Source: Martensiomyces pterosporus (taxonomy: Eukaryota; Kickxellomycota; Kickxellomycetes; Kickxellales; Kickxellaceae). From it: a stretch of 40,195 nucleotides of DNA. Below are positions 1 through 12,000 of the stretch, one piece after another. The stretch covers positions 1-40,195 of the forward strand of contig MU604063.1 of assembly GCA_025201845.1 (NCBI GenBank), written 5' to 3'. Each line of letters begins with the position of its first letter. The stretch's first letter is position 1. A program made the translations under genes and the position numbers. The notes beneath the pieces were generated by a model. The model ran no database searches and was not told the DNA's origin. It was given only the letters and a program-made list of their open reading frames with translations.

Positions 1-153
1 GTTAACGACCACCCAGGAGGCAAGGCGCTTCTCCTCGGCGGTGTTGGCAAGGACATGACCGAGGCGTTCAATGGTGGTGTCTACCAGCACCACAACTCGG
101 CGCGCAACCTCATGAACACGTCGCTGCGCATTGGCGTTCTTCAGCGCCTCTAA
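1..153 (+). CDS. OLE1: Delta-9 fatty acid desaturase, C-terminal cytochrome b5 end (partial)
   Basis: Only the last 50 codons lie in the window, read in frame from base 1 to the TAA at 151-153. They begin with the HPGG heme-binding motif of a cytochrome b5 fold. GVGKDMTEAF and GGVYQHHNSA follow, and the latter contains the second heme-ligand histidine. In fungal Ole1 stearoyl-CoA desaturases a b5 domain is fused to the C-terminus of the membrane desaturase and feeds electrons to the di-iron centre in the ER. The spacing and the short tail after this domain fit Ole1 well. A free cytochrome b5 or another b5 fusion cannot be excluded because the catalytic part is outside the window. The gene is convergent with the aquaglyceroporin, with stops 272 bases apart. 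Confidence 0.82.
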   Translation, partial: VNDHPGGKALLLGGVGKDMTEAFNGGVYQHHNSARNLMNTSLRIGVLQRL

Positions 154-425
154 ATGCTTGAGCGTCATGAGCCAGGAGGCCTGGCCTCGTTTTTTACACA
201 TCCATTTCATTCTTATAAATATTCTTCTATCGGCACAATGCTCGACACCAGTGTAGCTCGCTCTTGCCCACTCTTTACGCAGGTAGCTCGAAACAGTAGT
301 AGTGCAGCTGAGAGAAATCGCAAATGGAAAGAAGCAGTACGAGAAAAGCCACTCCACCAGAGTTACGGTGTGAAACGAGGACACCGAAGGGAGGAAGCGA
401 AGGCAGTCTCCGGCAGCACCGAGTC

Positions 426-1388
426 TTACTCCAGGGCGACGGAGCGCTCGTCGTCTTCAAGCTCGCCTTCGATCCTTGCCCTCTTTGAGACAATGAAGAA
501 CTCGTACACCACTGCACCAACAGTGCCTCCTGCCATGGGTGCTGCTACGGGCACCCATGTGTATGAGCCGTGCTTGGTGAAGACACCCGCACCGTACCAG
601 ATTGCTGCCGCGCAACGCGGGCCCAGATCGCGAGCAGGGTTGAACGAGTACCCCGTTGGGTAGCCGATGCTCAAGGCCAGCCCCGTCAAAAGAAGCCCAA
701 TTGCGATTGGCGTGCATGATCGGGCTGGGAAGTTGTTGTTATCAGTGATAGCAAACACACCAATAACCAGCAGCCCTGTTCCAACGGCCTCAGAGATGAA
801 TGCTGCGCCGTTCCCAATGAATGGGCGGGCAAAGTTACCGAAGCTTCCAGCCGATGCAAATGGCCCATTCAGCTGGCGGTCGTACCCATCGAAAGGGTCA
901 AGGGAATGTGCGAAGCAGACGTACGCTAACATGGCGCCGATGAATCCGCCAAGGAACTCGGCAAAAAAGTAGAACGGAACCTGGATCCAGGGCAGCCCAC
1001 GGAAGGCAGCAAAGGCGAGTGTAACAGCCGGGTTGAGCATAGCCCCGGAGACACCGCCAGCAACAAACACACCAAGCATGAGGCCTATTCCCCACCCAAA
1101 CGCGCCTCCCAACCAGGCAGATTGCGCGTTTGACGTCATGACCGTGTAGGTCAGATTTGCACCGCACCCCATGAGCACAAAGACAGCAGTGCCAATGAAC
1201 TCGGCAAAGTATGGCGATAAGAATATGCGCAGTCTGTTAAAGTACGTGTCCTTCAAGGCCCTTTGGTCTGCATACTCCACCTCCTCGCCGGCCTTCTTGC
1301 TCGAGTCGTATGATGGCTTGCTAAACAGGCTGCTACGACTAGTCTTCCCCTCAGATGCATGGCGTGCTGGAGAGCGTGAGGTCGACAT
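426..1388 (-). CDS. Aquaglyceroporin (MIP family channel)
   Basis: A single exon encodes 320 residues with the six-helix MIP fold. The cytosolic N-terminal tail of about 55 residues is rich in Ser and Lys. The first pore motif is NPAVT at residues 119-123 and the second is NPARDLGPR at 250-258. The Asp directly after NPAR marks glycerol-conducting channels of the GlpF/Fps1 class rather than strict water channels. The C-terminus is short and acidic. By family knowledge it should pass glycerol and possibly water across the plasma or vacuolar membrane. The ATG at 1386-1388 is the first in frame. A 12-bp palindrome sits about 60 bases upstream. Substrate range is inferred from the motif alone. 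Confidence 0.94.
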   Translation of the reverse strand: MSTSRSPARHASEGKTSRSSLFSKPSYDSSKKAGEEVEYADQRALKDTYFNRLRIFLSPYFAEFIGTAVFVLMGCGANLTYTVMTSNAQSAWLGGAFGWGIGLMLGVFVAGGVSGAMLNPAVTLAFAAFRGLPWIQVPFYFFAEFLGGFIGAMLAYVCFAHSLDPFDGYDRQLNGPFASAGSFGNFARPFIGNGAAFISEAVGTGLLVIGVFAITDNNNFPARSCTPIAIGLLLTGLALSIGYPTGYSFNPARDLGPRCAAAIWYGAGVFTKHGSYTWVPVAAPMAGGTVGAVVYEFFIVSKRARIEGELEDDERSVALE

Positions 1389-2234
1389 CTGGATGCTACA
1401 GTTTCTAGAGTGGCAAAGGGCCGTGCGGTGCCAGGGAGCGAAGCGCTTATACGTATAAAGTGCAGCGTGTTAACTGATACGGGCACACACCGGGAAAACA
1501 AAAAAAAGGCGAATAGCAATGCTTATTGACCGGGTTGACCGCTGGTGGAAGGGTATGGCAAAGGTAAGGCTGCTGCATCAGGCGAGGCAAGCGGAAGGGA
1601 GACACTACCTATTATTAAGGTTTTTGGAGCGATCGCTGGTGACTGCGCTGTCACACAAGCAAGGAGCTGGCTAGGGTATGCAAACGGACATGCGGCGCAT
1701 CTTGCAGAGGAAAGTACTAAGGATGCCTGCTTGGCGCGCTCAGTAGCATAGCAGAAGCACTGCTTTGCTGTGGACATTTGCTAGCAGCATGGAAGCGAGG
1801 CCAGCCTGCATATATCGATCTGCGATCCATATTAAAATGGCCGCCATATATTGATGTGGGAATGAAAATAGTGAATGTATGCCTGCTCTGGGCCGCGTCT
1901 GCTGAAAACGGTTACCTGCACTAGCGATCAGCACACACCGATCTGCTTGGTACCCTATGTCCGCTGCTGCTGTCATATTTTGATGCACCACTGATCTGCC
2001 AGGACCACGGACACGCATGTGTTGTCTCCCTGGCCAAGCCATACAGCTGCCAACAGCAAGCGCTGGTTCCACAGCATTCTCTGAGCTTGTTTTGCGGGGG
2101 GTAGACCGAGCATTGGCAACAGGAGAAAAGTAAATCAGCAAGAAAATGCTCTGCGGAATGCGGAGAAGGGTGAGATGAATGAACAGCCATGCCAACGATC
2201 GCGCTTGGCGGAGGCCAGAAGGGTGATCGGACGA
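1389..2234. other. Intergenic region between MAPR gene and aquaglyceroporin
   Basis: These 846 bases lie downstream of the MAPR gene and upstream of the aquaglyceroporin, both on the minus strand. Short open frames exist on both strands, but none shows a recognisable domain or sensible composition. The region should hold the aquaglyceroporin promoter and the MAPR 3' end. The only feature I could mark is the palindrome at 1447-1458. Confidence 0.6.
1447..1458. promoter_or_regulatory. Perfect palindrome TTATACGTATAA in aquaglyceroporin promoter
   Basis: A 12-bp perfect inverted repeat lies 59-70 bases upstream of the aquaglyceroporin ATG. On the minus strand it contains TATAA, so it may serve as the TATA element, as a site for a dimeric regulator, or as both. 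No binding factor can be named from the sequence. Confidence 0.4.
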
Positions 2235-2876
2235 TCATTTGGGCTTTGGCTTGGCGTCGTCGCACGGGGGAGGGACAGGCGAGTTTGGGTCGATCGGCTC
2301 GAGCTTCACCACTCCAACTTTAATGTAGCGCTGGTGGTTATCAAAGAACCTGTGCCAGCCCTTGATGCCCGCTATCTGGCTCTCCGTGAGTCCACGAGTG
2401 TCGTGTGTGAGGTGATCCTCTCGCGAGAGGCAGTTTGTGCCAAATGCGCGCGAAGAGTCGCGGCCGGCAAACAAGTGGTAGGAGCTACCTGGGCCATAGA
2501 ACTCCCAGCTCGATGTCACGTCGTAGACATCGCCCTCGATTGCCAGGAGCAGTGGGCGGCCAGGGTCAGTTCCGTCGTGAAGAGCAAGCTCTTGTGGTGT
2601 AAATACACGCTGTGCTCTTGGGATGTAGTTGCGCCAGTTGGTCCACTTGCCTTGATAGCCCCAAAGAGCGGTTTCCGTGATCAGGTATGAGAGGCATATG
2701 TTCAAGCCAACAAGCGTCACCGCAATGCGCAGAATAATCTTCCACCAGGCCGAACACTTCGGCTGGGTGCGCCGGGCTGCTGCCTTTGTCGCTTGCCTCG
2801 ATGCAGGTGAAGCGGAGGTAGAATTCGCCTGTGAACTGTGCTGGCCCTTGCGCTGCTTCAAATTGGTGCTGTCCAT
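2235..2876 (-). CDS. MAPR-family (cytochrome b5-like heme/steroid-binding) membrane protein
   Basis: 213 residues from one exon. A basic, Ser-rich N-terminus (1-43) precedes one transmembrane segment at about 45-66. A cytochrome b5-like domain of the membrane-associated progesterone receptor family follows at about 92-190. The signature YGPGSSYHLFAGRDSSRAF is clear. Tyr127 and Tyr133 align with PGRMC1 Tyr107 and Tyr113, the latter being the axial heme ligand. MAPR proteins of the Dap1 group bind heme and support P450 enzymes of sterol synthesis in the ER. Whether this member does so is inference. The proline-rich tail ends in PKPK. It is divergent from RVB1 with 347 bases between the starts. 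Confidence 0.88.
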   Translation of the reverse strand: MDSTNLKQRKGQHSSQANSTSASPASRQATKAAARRTQPKCSAWWKIILRIAVTLVGLNICLSYLITETALWGYQGKWTNWRNYIPRAQRVFTPQELALHDGTDPGRPLLLAIEGDVYDVTSSWEFYGPGSSYHLFAGRDSSRAFGTNCLSREDHLTHDTRGLTESQIAGIKGWHRFFDNHQRYIKVGVVKLEPIDPNSPVPPPCDDAKPKPK

Positions 2877-4588
<1,712 letters not shown>

Positions 4589-4813
4589 ACTAATACAGCA
4601 CCAAACCATACGCTTGTCTCCTAGCCTGTCTGGATGAGGCGAGTGCCCTGTGCGTGCCGTCTCCCCTCTACATTTTTCCGTGTTTAATACAGTTGCAACA
4701 TTTAGCTGTGGCATAGCAACAAGTCGAAAATAAAGAGCGACTGGAAAAGACGATAGAGGCGCCACAGCGCGTGTAGGTGGCCACTAGCACAGCCGCTATA
4801 GTCCCAAGCGCAT

Positions 4814-5470
4814 TCATTCGCCGAACAGGAGCTGGACCCGCTTGAGCACCGAATCCTTGGATGGATCATACGGGTGGTCTTTGGACGGGATCTCCAGCAC
4901 TGTAGGGAAGGCCGCGCTGTACTCGTCCAAAATGCCTCGGATGTCGTCGGCGATGTGCTGGTTAATCAGGATGATCGCAATGTCCTTTCGCTTGGCAAAC
5001 GAGGTGAACGTCTCCTCTAGCTGCTCCTGAGTCGTCTCTATGTCAGATAGAGGCACACGCATTGGTTGGCGACAGCAAACCCATTTCGCTCCCATTTTAG
5101 TCCAGCAGTTCTCGAGCCACAGACCACATCACTGCACTTTTTTTTGTTAAATAAAAAAGACACGCCAGGCACTTACTAGAGTCAACAACTAAAAAGTTTG
5201 CCCTTTGGTGCGCGTCAATGTCGCCGATGCCGGCTAGCAGCAGTCCGGTAATCGTGTCCTATAGAGGAGGAACCCAGTAAAGTAGGTCAGCATATGCTAG
5301 CTGAAAAGGAAGTCAGGAGTAGCGCTGGCATATGGATGGATAGACTCATGGAGCCTGTCATTTGGCGCCAAGCAGATTCGGCAGCTAGCTGTCTCATATT
5401 ACCACGCGTGACGCACCTCATCGCCGATTGCTGCAATTAGTGTTCTGCTCTTTTGTGCGCCTTGCGACAT
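4814..5470 (-). CDS. VMA7: V-type proton ATPase subunit F (three exons)
   Basis: Exons, in transcript order, are 5470-5417, 5258-5177 and 5037-4814, giving 119 residues against 118 in yeast Vma7. Exon 1 encodes [18 protein letters not shown], exon 2 begins [15 protein letters not shown], and the exon 2/3 junction restores a Lys codon (DSK-TTQEQ) that aligns with yeast KTTKEE. The C-terminus carries INQHIAD and [14 protein letters not shown], diagnostic of this subunit. Subunit F belongs to the central rotor stalk of the V1 sector and couples ATP hydrolysis to proton pumping in vacuoles. Introns are 158 and 139 bases; donors are GTGCGT and GTAAGT and both acceptors are TAG. In intron 2 a branch-site-like CTGAC directly abuts the acceptor. 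Confidence 0.97.
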
Positions 5471-5984
5471 CTCAAGTTATAGCGTGTTGGTGCTGCTAGT
5501 TGGCGCGCTGTATATAGAGAATGGAGCCTGTACACAGAGCCTTTGGTAGTGTATTGTTCGCGGGGCCAGAAAAGGGAAGGCAAATGCAGGCAGTGTGGAC
5601 TTTGAAAGGGAGAAGAGAAGGGAGGGGCGAAGAAAACAAGCACACAAGGCAAGGGGCAGATCCCATGGCCTCCGCTCAAAGACAAGCTCCCACACACTGC
5701 AAGCCAGCTCGCACGGCGAACCGAGTGTTGCTGCTGCTGCCCCTGCTCCTTCGAAATACGTGCTCAGCAGGGACAGAGTAGCAGCAGGCCCGCTGCCTCG
5801 GACAAACGCAGCATCTCTCTTCTCCTTGCTATACTTTTTGTGCGCATTTTCTTTGCAGCTGCTGCTTGTCACTCTACACTCTCCTAGCTTTTGTTTGCAC
5901 GCAGGAGCAATTCTGGCAGTGCGTGCGCTTGCAAACCAGTGTGTGTACGCCAGCTCAACAACAACCAACAAGAGCCGTTTTACA
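5471..5984. promoter_or_regulatory. Divergent promoter region, VMA7 / HAD phosphatase
   Basis: 514 bases lie between the two divergent start codons. The frame of the HAD gene stays open upstream to about 5595, but the translation there is low in complexity and unlike the family, so I treat it as leader. Pyrimidine-rich blocks near 5815-5890 may be the transcription start region of the HAD gene. No TATA box is clear. Confidence 0.5.
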
Positions 5985-6698
5985 ATGCCGTCGTCGTCGT
6001 CGCCGCCAAGGATCAAGGCATGCATCTTTGACATGGATGGCCTCCTTCTCGATACGGAGACGATCTATTCGGAGGTAACCAACAAGATTCTGGAGCCCTA
6101 CGGCAAGGTATTTCCGCTAGAGACGAAGATCAAAATGATGGGGCGGGACGTCAGAGCCGCCACCGACATCCTCTTGAGCGACCTCCAGATCCCACTGTCG
6201 TTTGAAGAGTACAATGCCAAGGCGCTGGCACTCAAGGAAGAGCTGTTCCGAAAGGCAGAGATGATGCCAGGGGCCGAAAGACTCATCAGGCACTTGGCAA
6301 GCAGCGGCATACCGATTGCAGTGGCAACGAGCTCTGCCAGGCCAATGTTTGCGATCAAGACGGCCAGGCACCAAAGCGTCTTCGGTCTTTTCAACGGGAA
6401 TGTTACTTGTGGCGACGACCCAGCCATCAGCAACGCAAAGCCAGCCCCCGACCTCTTCCTCACGGCTATGGACCGTCTGGACAAGGCCCTCCAGCCCGCC
6501 GACTGCCTTGTGTTCGAGGATGCCACCAACGGAATCGAGGCAGCGAACAACGCCAGGATGAGCTCTGTCTGGGTGCACGACATGCGGTTTGCCCTGGGCG
6601 GCTCTGCACCAAAGGACAGCCATGGAGCAACTGAGCGCATCACCTCGCTGGTGAGCTTTGATCCGTCAAAGTACGGCCTCCCCCCTTTCAGCAGCTAG
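5985..6698 (+). CDS. HAD-superfamily phosphatase, pseudouridine-5'-phosphatase (PUDP) type
   Basis: 237 residues from the ATG at 5985, chosen because family similarity begins a few residues later and the ATG has A at -3. HAD motif I is DMDGLLLDTE with nucleophile Asp16 and acid Asp18. Motif II is T115-S116, motif III the Lys of NAKPAPD (152), and motif IV FEDATNGIEAA with Glu178-Asp179. The four-helix cap lies between motifs I and II. Segments MPGAERLIRHL, GIPIAVATSS and the final YGLPPF resemble human PUDP (HDHD1), which dephosphorylates pseudouridine 5'-monophosphate. Related HAD enzymes act on sugar phosphates, so the substrate is uncertain. All catalytic residues are present. The stop lies 48 bases from that of the convergent receptor gene. 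Confidence 0.88.
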   Translation: MPSSSSPPRIKACIFDMDGLLLDTETIYSEVTNKILEPYGKVFPLETKIKMMGRDVRAATDILLSDLQIPLSFEEYNAKALALKEELFRKAEMMPGAERLIRHLASSGIPIAVATSSARPMFAIKTARHQSVFGLFNGNVTCGDDPAISNAKPAPDLFLTAMDRLDKALQPADCLVFEDATNGIEAANNARMSSVWVHDMRFALGGSAPKDSHGATERITSLVSFDPSKYGLPPFSS

Positions 6699-6746
6699 AG
6701 CATGCGATTCCCAGGTCTTCCTTGCCAGACCCAATATATCTATGTA

Positions 6747-8558
6747 TTAGACGCGCTGCATATTAGTGCAATCAGATGTCATGGCCGGTGTAGGAAACGT
6801 CTGCGGCTCCAGCCGCCTGCGGTAGCTTGCATAAACATCGGTGCATAGCAGAAACAGGACTTCGTCTTTGGCGCGGTCCAGCACGGACAGGACGATGCTG
6901 TTGCTCTCTACTGCGACGCGAACCTGGTCAATCACCTCGCCCGGGATGTTGATTGACATGTACGAGTCCTTGCAAAAGTACTTTGACACAAATCTGGCAA
7001 ATGCAATTTTAACTGCCTCTGGGAAGTGTGTGCTCTGGCTGACTGACCCCGGAGGCAGCAGCCGCATAGCTGATTCAAGGATTCCCACCGTTACAGGCAC
7101 AAGTGCAGCCATGGGATTGCTGCCTTGTGAGCGGCAAGCACCTGGTAGCAGCAGATCCTGTGTGGCGGCTCTCAGGATCGGCGATGTAGACGAGGTGTGT
7201 GCCTTTGCGAACGCTGGAGAGCTGGCGGCTGCATGCAACTTATGCGGGCGAGATATCCGGCATTTTGCATGCTGAGCAAACTGTGCTTGCTTGAGCGCAT
7301 CGATCGTCCTGTATTTCAGCGCTTGAAAGTCGCTGAGGAACGAAGGCAACGCCGAACAGTAAGAGCAGCCCACAAAAGCAAGGAACTCGTGTCGCTGGCG
7401 GCCATTCTCCAGCATCTGGTGAAACTCCTTATATAGCGACGTGTAGATGCTACGCCTGAGCTGCGCGCCCTTGTAGCTGTTGTCCACTCCAACCTGCGAG
7501 CTCTTTGCCGACAGGCTCTGGCAGTGCGTTTTGGCGTGTAACAACGGCCAAGCGACAGACGAGACATGCGTAACGAGCATCCCAAGCCAAACGATGGCGA
7601 GATCGGACAAGTAATGCTCAAGGCTAGCCAGCTTGGTCTGCCACAGCACAGACAGCACCAGGCATATCTGAGCAGCAAGCATGCAAATCAAGATGTCAGT
7701 GCGCGCCCCGTATGGATCATTGACCCTCAACAGCAGCACTATAAGAACAGGAAATAGAACTGCAACAAAGATAGCAGAAAAGCTGTAGGCGAGCCACAGC
7801 TCCCACCCGTTGCTGCAGACTGACTGTACCGACATTGTGCTGTCGTACCGAGGCGATCTGGTGTTGACCACTATTGCTGCTGCTGCTAGAAGCCCCGCCA
7901 GCAGCGCCAAGCAGCAAAGCATTGTTCGGGTACTCATATACCTTCTGTATCGTGTCTGGCGGGACAGCATTGCGCAGGCCTCGTAATGGTCTGGAGCGCT
8001 AGAGCACGAGCCCCTGTCGCGGTACTCGAATTCCGACCACAGGTCAAGGGTTGTACCGGTTCCGGGGCGATATGGCGTGCTGTGTGTGCTTGCACAGAGA
8101 GCTGGCCTTGCGCTAGCAGTTGATCTGGCTGCTGATCTGGACAACAAGCCTGCCTTTATGACCCCAAACCGTTGCTGCTGCTGCTGTGGCTGAGATGGCA
8201 CTTTGAACAGAATGTACCTTTGTAGTGCACGCACAGCAACCGTTGCAAGCCATAGCGGAACTCCAAAGTACAGCACCCAGATTTTAAGTGCACAAGGATA
8301 CTCGCGCAGCGCTGTCGCAGTCAGGCTCAAAACGCCTACAAACAGACACAGCACAGCTTGACAAGCAATAAGCGACATCGGCCCTTTTGCAAAGGCGGCG
8401 CCACGGCAGCGCAAGTGACGATACAGCAGCACGGCCGTCGTGGCAACAACCGACACAGCGTATATTCCAAGAGCAGAAACGACAACGATGAGCCGAATTG
8501 TTTCCCCAGCATCGCTGACATGAAATGGAGAAGTATCGTTTAGTGCCATGCGGGTCAT
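6747..8558 (-). CDS. Seven-transmembrane receptor with C-terminal RGS domain
   Basis: About 603 residues, single exon, from the ATG at 8556-8558; a second in-frame ATG at 8547-8549 is an alternative. Seven hydrophobic segments are visible. Three come in the first 130 residues and are followed by a loop of about 110 residues with a Gln run. Four more follow, the fifth to seventh being near LWLAYSFSAIFVAVLFPVLI, ILICMLAAQICLVLSVL and LSDLAIVWLGMLVTHVSS. From about residue 370 to 580 it resembles a regulator-of-G-protein-signalling box: helices like YKEFHQMLE and FLSDFQALKYR, then AVKIAFARFVSKY and INIPGEVIDQVRVAV. An insertion of roughly 80-90 residues separates the two halves. RGS domains accelerate GTP hydrolysis by G-alpha, so a membrane-anchored G-protein regulator or receptor is likely. 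The ligand is unknown. Confidence 0.78.
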   Translation of the reverse strand: MTRMALNDTSPFHVSDAGETIRLIVVVSALGIYAVSVVATTAVLLYRHLRCRGAAFAKGPMSLIACQAVLCLFVGVLSLTATALREYPCALKIWVLYFGVPLWLATVAVRALQRYILFKVPSQPQQQQQRFGVIKAGLLSRSAARSTASARPALCASTHSTPYRPGTGTTLDLWSEFEYRDRGSCSSAPDHYEACAMLSRQTRYRRYMSTRTMLCCLALLAGLLAAAAIVVNTRSPRYDSTMSVQSVCSNGWELWLAYSFSAIFVAVLFPVLIVLLLRVNDPYGARTDILICMLAAQICLVLSVLWQTKLASLEHYLSDLAIVWLGMLVTHVSSVAWPLLHAKTHCQSLSAKSSQVGVDNSYKGAQLRRSIYTSLYKEFHQMLENGRQRHEFLAFVGCSYCSALPSFLSDFQALKYRTIDALKQAQFAQHAKCRISRPHKLHAAASSPAFAKAHTSSTSPILRAATQDLLLPGACRSQGSNPMAALVPVTVGILESAMRLLPPGSVSQSTHFPEAVKIAFARFVSKYFCKDSYMSINIPGEVIDQVRVAVESNSIVLSVLDRAKDEVLFLLCTDVYASYRRRLEPQTFPTPAMTSDCTNMQRV

Positions 8559-9014
8559 TAATTCCCGCCGTGGGATATGTGTGTGCTGCTGGCTAGTATG
8601 TGAAAGTGGTGGTGTATGTATTAGATATAAAAAAGAAAGAAACCCTGGAGCTGGACAGGGGCCAAGAGAAGCAAATGGCCCATACAGAACGCTTGCCCAC
8701 AATTCGTTTCTCAGCCCCGCCTTCCAAAGCACAGCAAGAACAAGCGCCCTGTGCCTGGTTTATGAGAAGATCATTTAGATACAAGCCAGGAAAGATGTGC
8801 TGCAGGAAGGACAATTGCGGACTGCTAACCGTGGAGCAGCCTGCATGCTTATGACAGGAGGGACAAGGGAAGCAGCTGGTATATTTTGAATGGCACAGCC
8901 CACTCTCCGCCTGCTGGACAATGCTGTGCAGACAAATGGGGAGGACCATTGCAGCACAACTTCTCCATATCACCGCTACCCTTTGGAATCACAGGAAAAG
9001 ATATACACTCGCAT
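8559..9014. other. Intergenic region between YEATS gene and 7TM-RGS gene
   Basis: 456 bases downstream of the YEATS-domain gene and upstream of the receptor, both on the minus strand. It should hold the receptor promoter and the YEATS-gene 3' end. I see no conserved open frame or RNA gene. Confidence 0.5.
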
Positions 9015-12000
9015 TTAAGAGCCATCTGCTAGATAAGCGTTCGAGCAGGCATCAAAAGCCTGCGGGTTGCGCTTGACGGCGGCCAACACATGAAGAGGTG
9101 TTAGCATCAGAAGCTTGCGGTTGCCTTTGGCATCCTCGGGGGCACAGACTTCAGCGCCGCTGGTGCAGTCTGCAGTCTGCATACTGCTCGCAGGTTCCTG
9201 GATAACCCCGCTAGCCCGATTCTGGCGCATCCCCTGCTGCGCTGCATTCACCAAATCACGCAAAAACAGCTTTGCGACGTCGAAGAACAGACGGCCGACC
9301 ACTAGCCGCTGGTCGAGCGCTTCGCCAAACGTTTCGTCGCTGGAGTTTGGAAGCTGGACCCACGAGTGGGCACTGGTATCGCCGCTCAATGTGGCGTTTG
9401 CCACATCTGCTCCTGTGCTGGTGCTTGAAAATCGAGATGCAGGGGCACAGTTCAGCTCTAGAGGGCGGATAGCTGACCATACCCAGTCAATGCCCATGTC
9501 GTCCGTCAGACCACAGGTTTGATCGTCGGCTTTATCGCCGGTTCTGGATTCTGCGCTTTGGCTACTGCCGCTGCGCTTGCTGCCATCGGACCCATCGTCG
9601 TCGGCGTCATCCCGCTGAATATTTTGCTGCTTTACGTGGTATTCACGCAATGCAGACGCGATGCCCTCAATGTCTTCATGCGTGACGCCATTCGTTGCGC
9701 TTGGCGAAGCCGGGCGTGAGGCCAATGGTGTGGCTGTTGTGGAGTATGCGGCTGCATCGTCGTCAATCATCAGCAGCGTATCGCCGTCGTCTTCGTCCTC
9801 GGAGGCATCCCACCCTTGCGGAAGCTTTGTCAGCGCCTCGTCAGCCTTGGAGACAGTAGAGACTGACGCGCTCCCGAGACCCTCGCAGCTCTTGCTACAG
9901 TACGAGATTGCAGGCAGCACTGACTCTGGATCCCTGACGAGCTCGCCGTTCTTGATGGAGAATCTGGGGTCGCTTCTCGACTCCAGTGCACCGCAAAAGT
10001 GGCAGAAATACCTGTGCACCGGAACCCTGACTCTTCGCTTGGTCCGAATCGCGTGCTTGGGCTTGGGGTGCCGATCAGAGCCATCCTCTGGTCTGATGGC
10101 TTGCGTCTCTGGCTGCGGCGCGAACCCGTTGAACCGTAGCCACCGCTTTAAAGACCAGGCGTAGGACTTGTTGTGCAAGCCACGGCTAGTGTTGGGAACA
10201 ACTGCTGGCTTGTCATTGCGCGACGCATTTACAGGGTACTCAAGCAGCCAGAGGCGGAGCATATCTAAGCACTCCTTGCAGCATGCAGCATCAGCAGTGC
10301 GAATAGACAATACCAGAGACTCAGCGGCTGCGTCGTCGGCGTTGCTTGCTCGAAGAATGGCTGTGAGCGCATCTACAAGCTGGTTTGTCGTGTCAACAGT
10401 TCTGCTGCCGGTCTCCTCCTGAGCGTTTAGAATGCTGGCGGCGGACGCGATCAAAGAAAGCAACGCGCGGTTTCTCTGTGCCTCTGCAGCCAGTCGCTTT
10501 CCCAGTGGCCATGAGTTCTTCCAAACGTCAGCGCTAACGGCAACACACCATGTCCATTTTTCGACGACTGCAGATGGGACGAGGTCGATGATACTCTCAG
10601 GCGAATCAGGCACCTCCAAACCGCGCGGAATGGCGTCCGTCAACAGGAGAGGACACAGGCGACAAATCTCTGCAAACAGCTGCTTCAGCAGGGAGTTATC
10701 CGGCGGCGGGGGCAGAGAGGGGAACAGCGGGGGGTTGCTGTGTTGCTCTGGGGGTGGGCTACTTTTGGATAGCCCCCTACGATCGATCTCAAAGTCGATA
10801 GGCGCCTCGGCTCCTACCACGCACTCTCCCGAACAAGAGTCGTCCAGCGTGAGCAGGTGTATTAGGTCCACTGGTTTGTTGCGCCTGTCGATGAAAAACA
10901 CTTGCAGACGAACAGGGAATTCACCCCAGCCCCACCGGGTCAGCTCAAACTTGGGCGGGGACAGATCAACAATATCATCTGGCCGATACGACGGGTGCAA
11001 AAACACACGCACTCGCCGGATATAATCGCTCACAGCGTCCTCATTTGACATGCCGCGCAGATACACTGTCCATTTGTGGGTGCAGGACTCCTGGCCAGGC
11101 GACCGTGCCTCAGGGCTAATATACTGCGACGTGTTTCCTAGCATGACACGGCGGATTACGTGGAAGCGCGATTCGCGAGCGGCATGGAGAGGTGCTTTCC
11201 CTGCGGAGGCACCCGATTTCGACTTTGTGGCAGACGGCTTTGCCTGCTGCTTTGTGTCAGCACCGCTCTCGCCGTCGCTGCTGCTGTCACTCTCCGCATC
11301 ACTGCTTTCTAGCTCTGGGCGCTGCGGTTTGCTTATAAACTCCAGTGCGTCCGCCACGCTGGACATCTGCTCGGCGCTCAGCTTGCTTGCCAATGCGCCC
11401 ACTCGTGGGCCGCGTGATGGTGCTTTACTCGGGCTGTTCCCTGCAGGCGCGCTGCTTGTAGGTAGTTCAGCAGGGTCGTTGTCAGCGTCCGCTGCCACTC
11501 CACATATGCGGATTGCTTCGTCGTGGCTAGCAAACTCGGTTCCGTGCTGCAGTCGACAGTGGTTCAGGAAGCCCTGCAAGCTAACAAACTCGTCGCGCAG
11601 GCAGTCAGGGCACACGATTCGAACTATCTCGCCATCGACGCGCTGAGCATACAGCGTGCCTGACGAATCTGTGGTGTATCTGGAGCTGATTGCTGCTGCA
11701 CGTCGCGGTCGCTGGCGGTGACTGCTGGCCTGGCTGCGCTGAGAAGCCTGACTTTGTCTTGACTCTGTAGATTCAGCCAGCCTCCGGAAATAGCCCAAGT
11801 AGCCGTCCGCAATATCCTCCTGCATCGAGCTTGCATGCTGCCGAGACCGGATTGCACTCTCTAGAACGCCAAGGAGCGCCTCGCTTTGGTATAGCCTCTC
11901 CGTTATAGTGCCAATCTCCTTTTGCTTCAAATACAGCTCCAGATCGAGCTGCTCACGCACTATGCACTCTAGCCGGGCTTGGGACTGCTTGTCTGGCACA

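Noticed and set aside
2175..2690. 171-codon plus-strand frame opposite the MAPR gene
   Set aside because: Antisense shadow of a gene with clear MAPR motifs.
5595..5984. 130-codon N-terminal extension of the HAD phosphatase
   Set aside because: The upstream frame translates to low-complexity leader sequence; HAD similarity starts right after the ATG at 5985.
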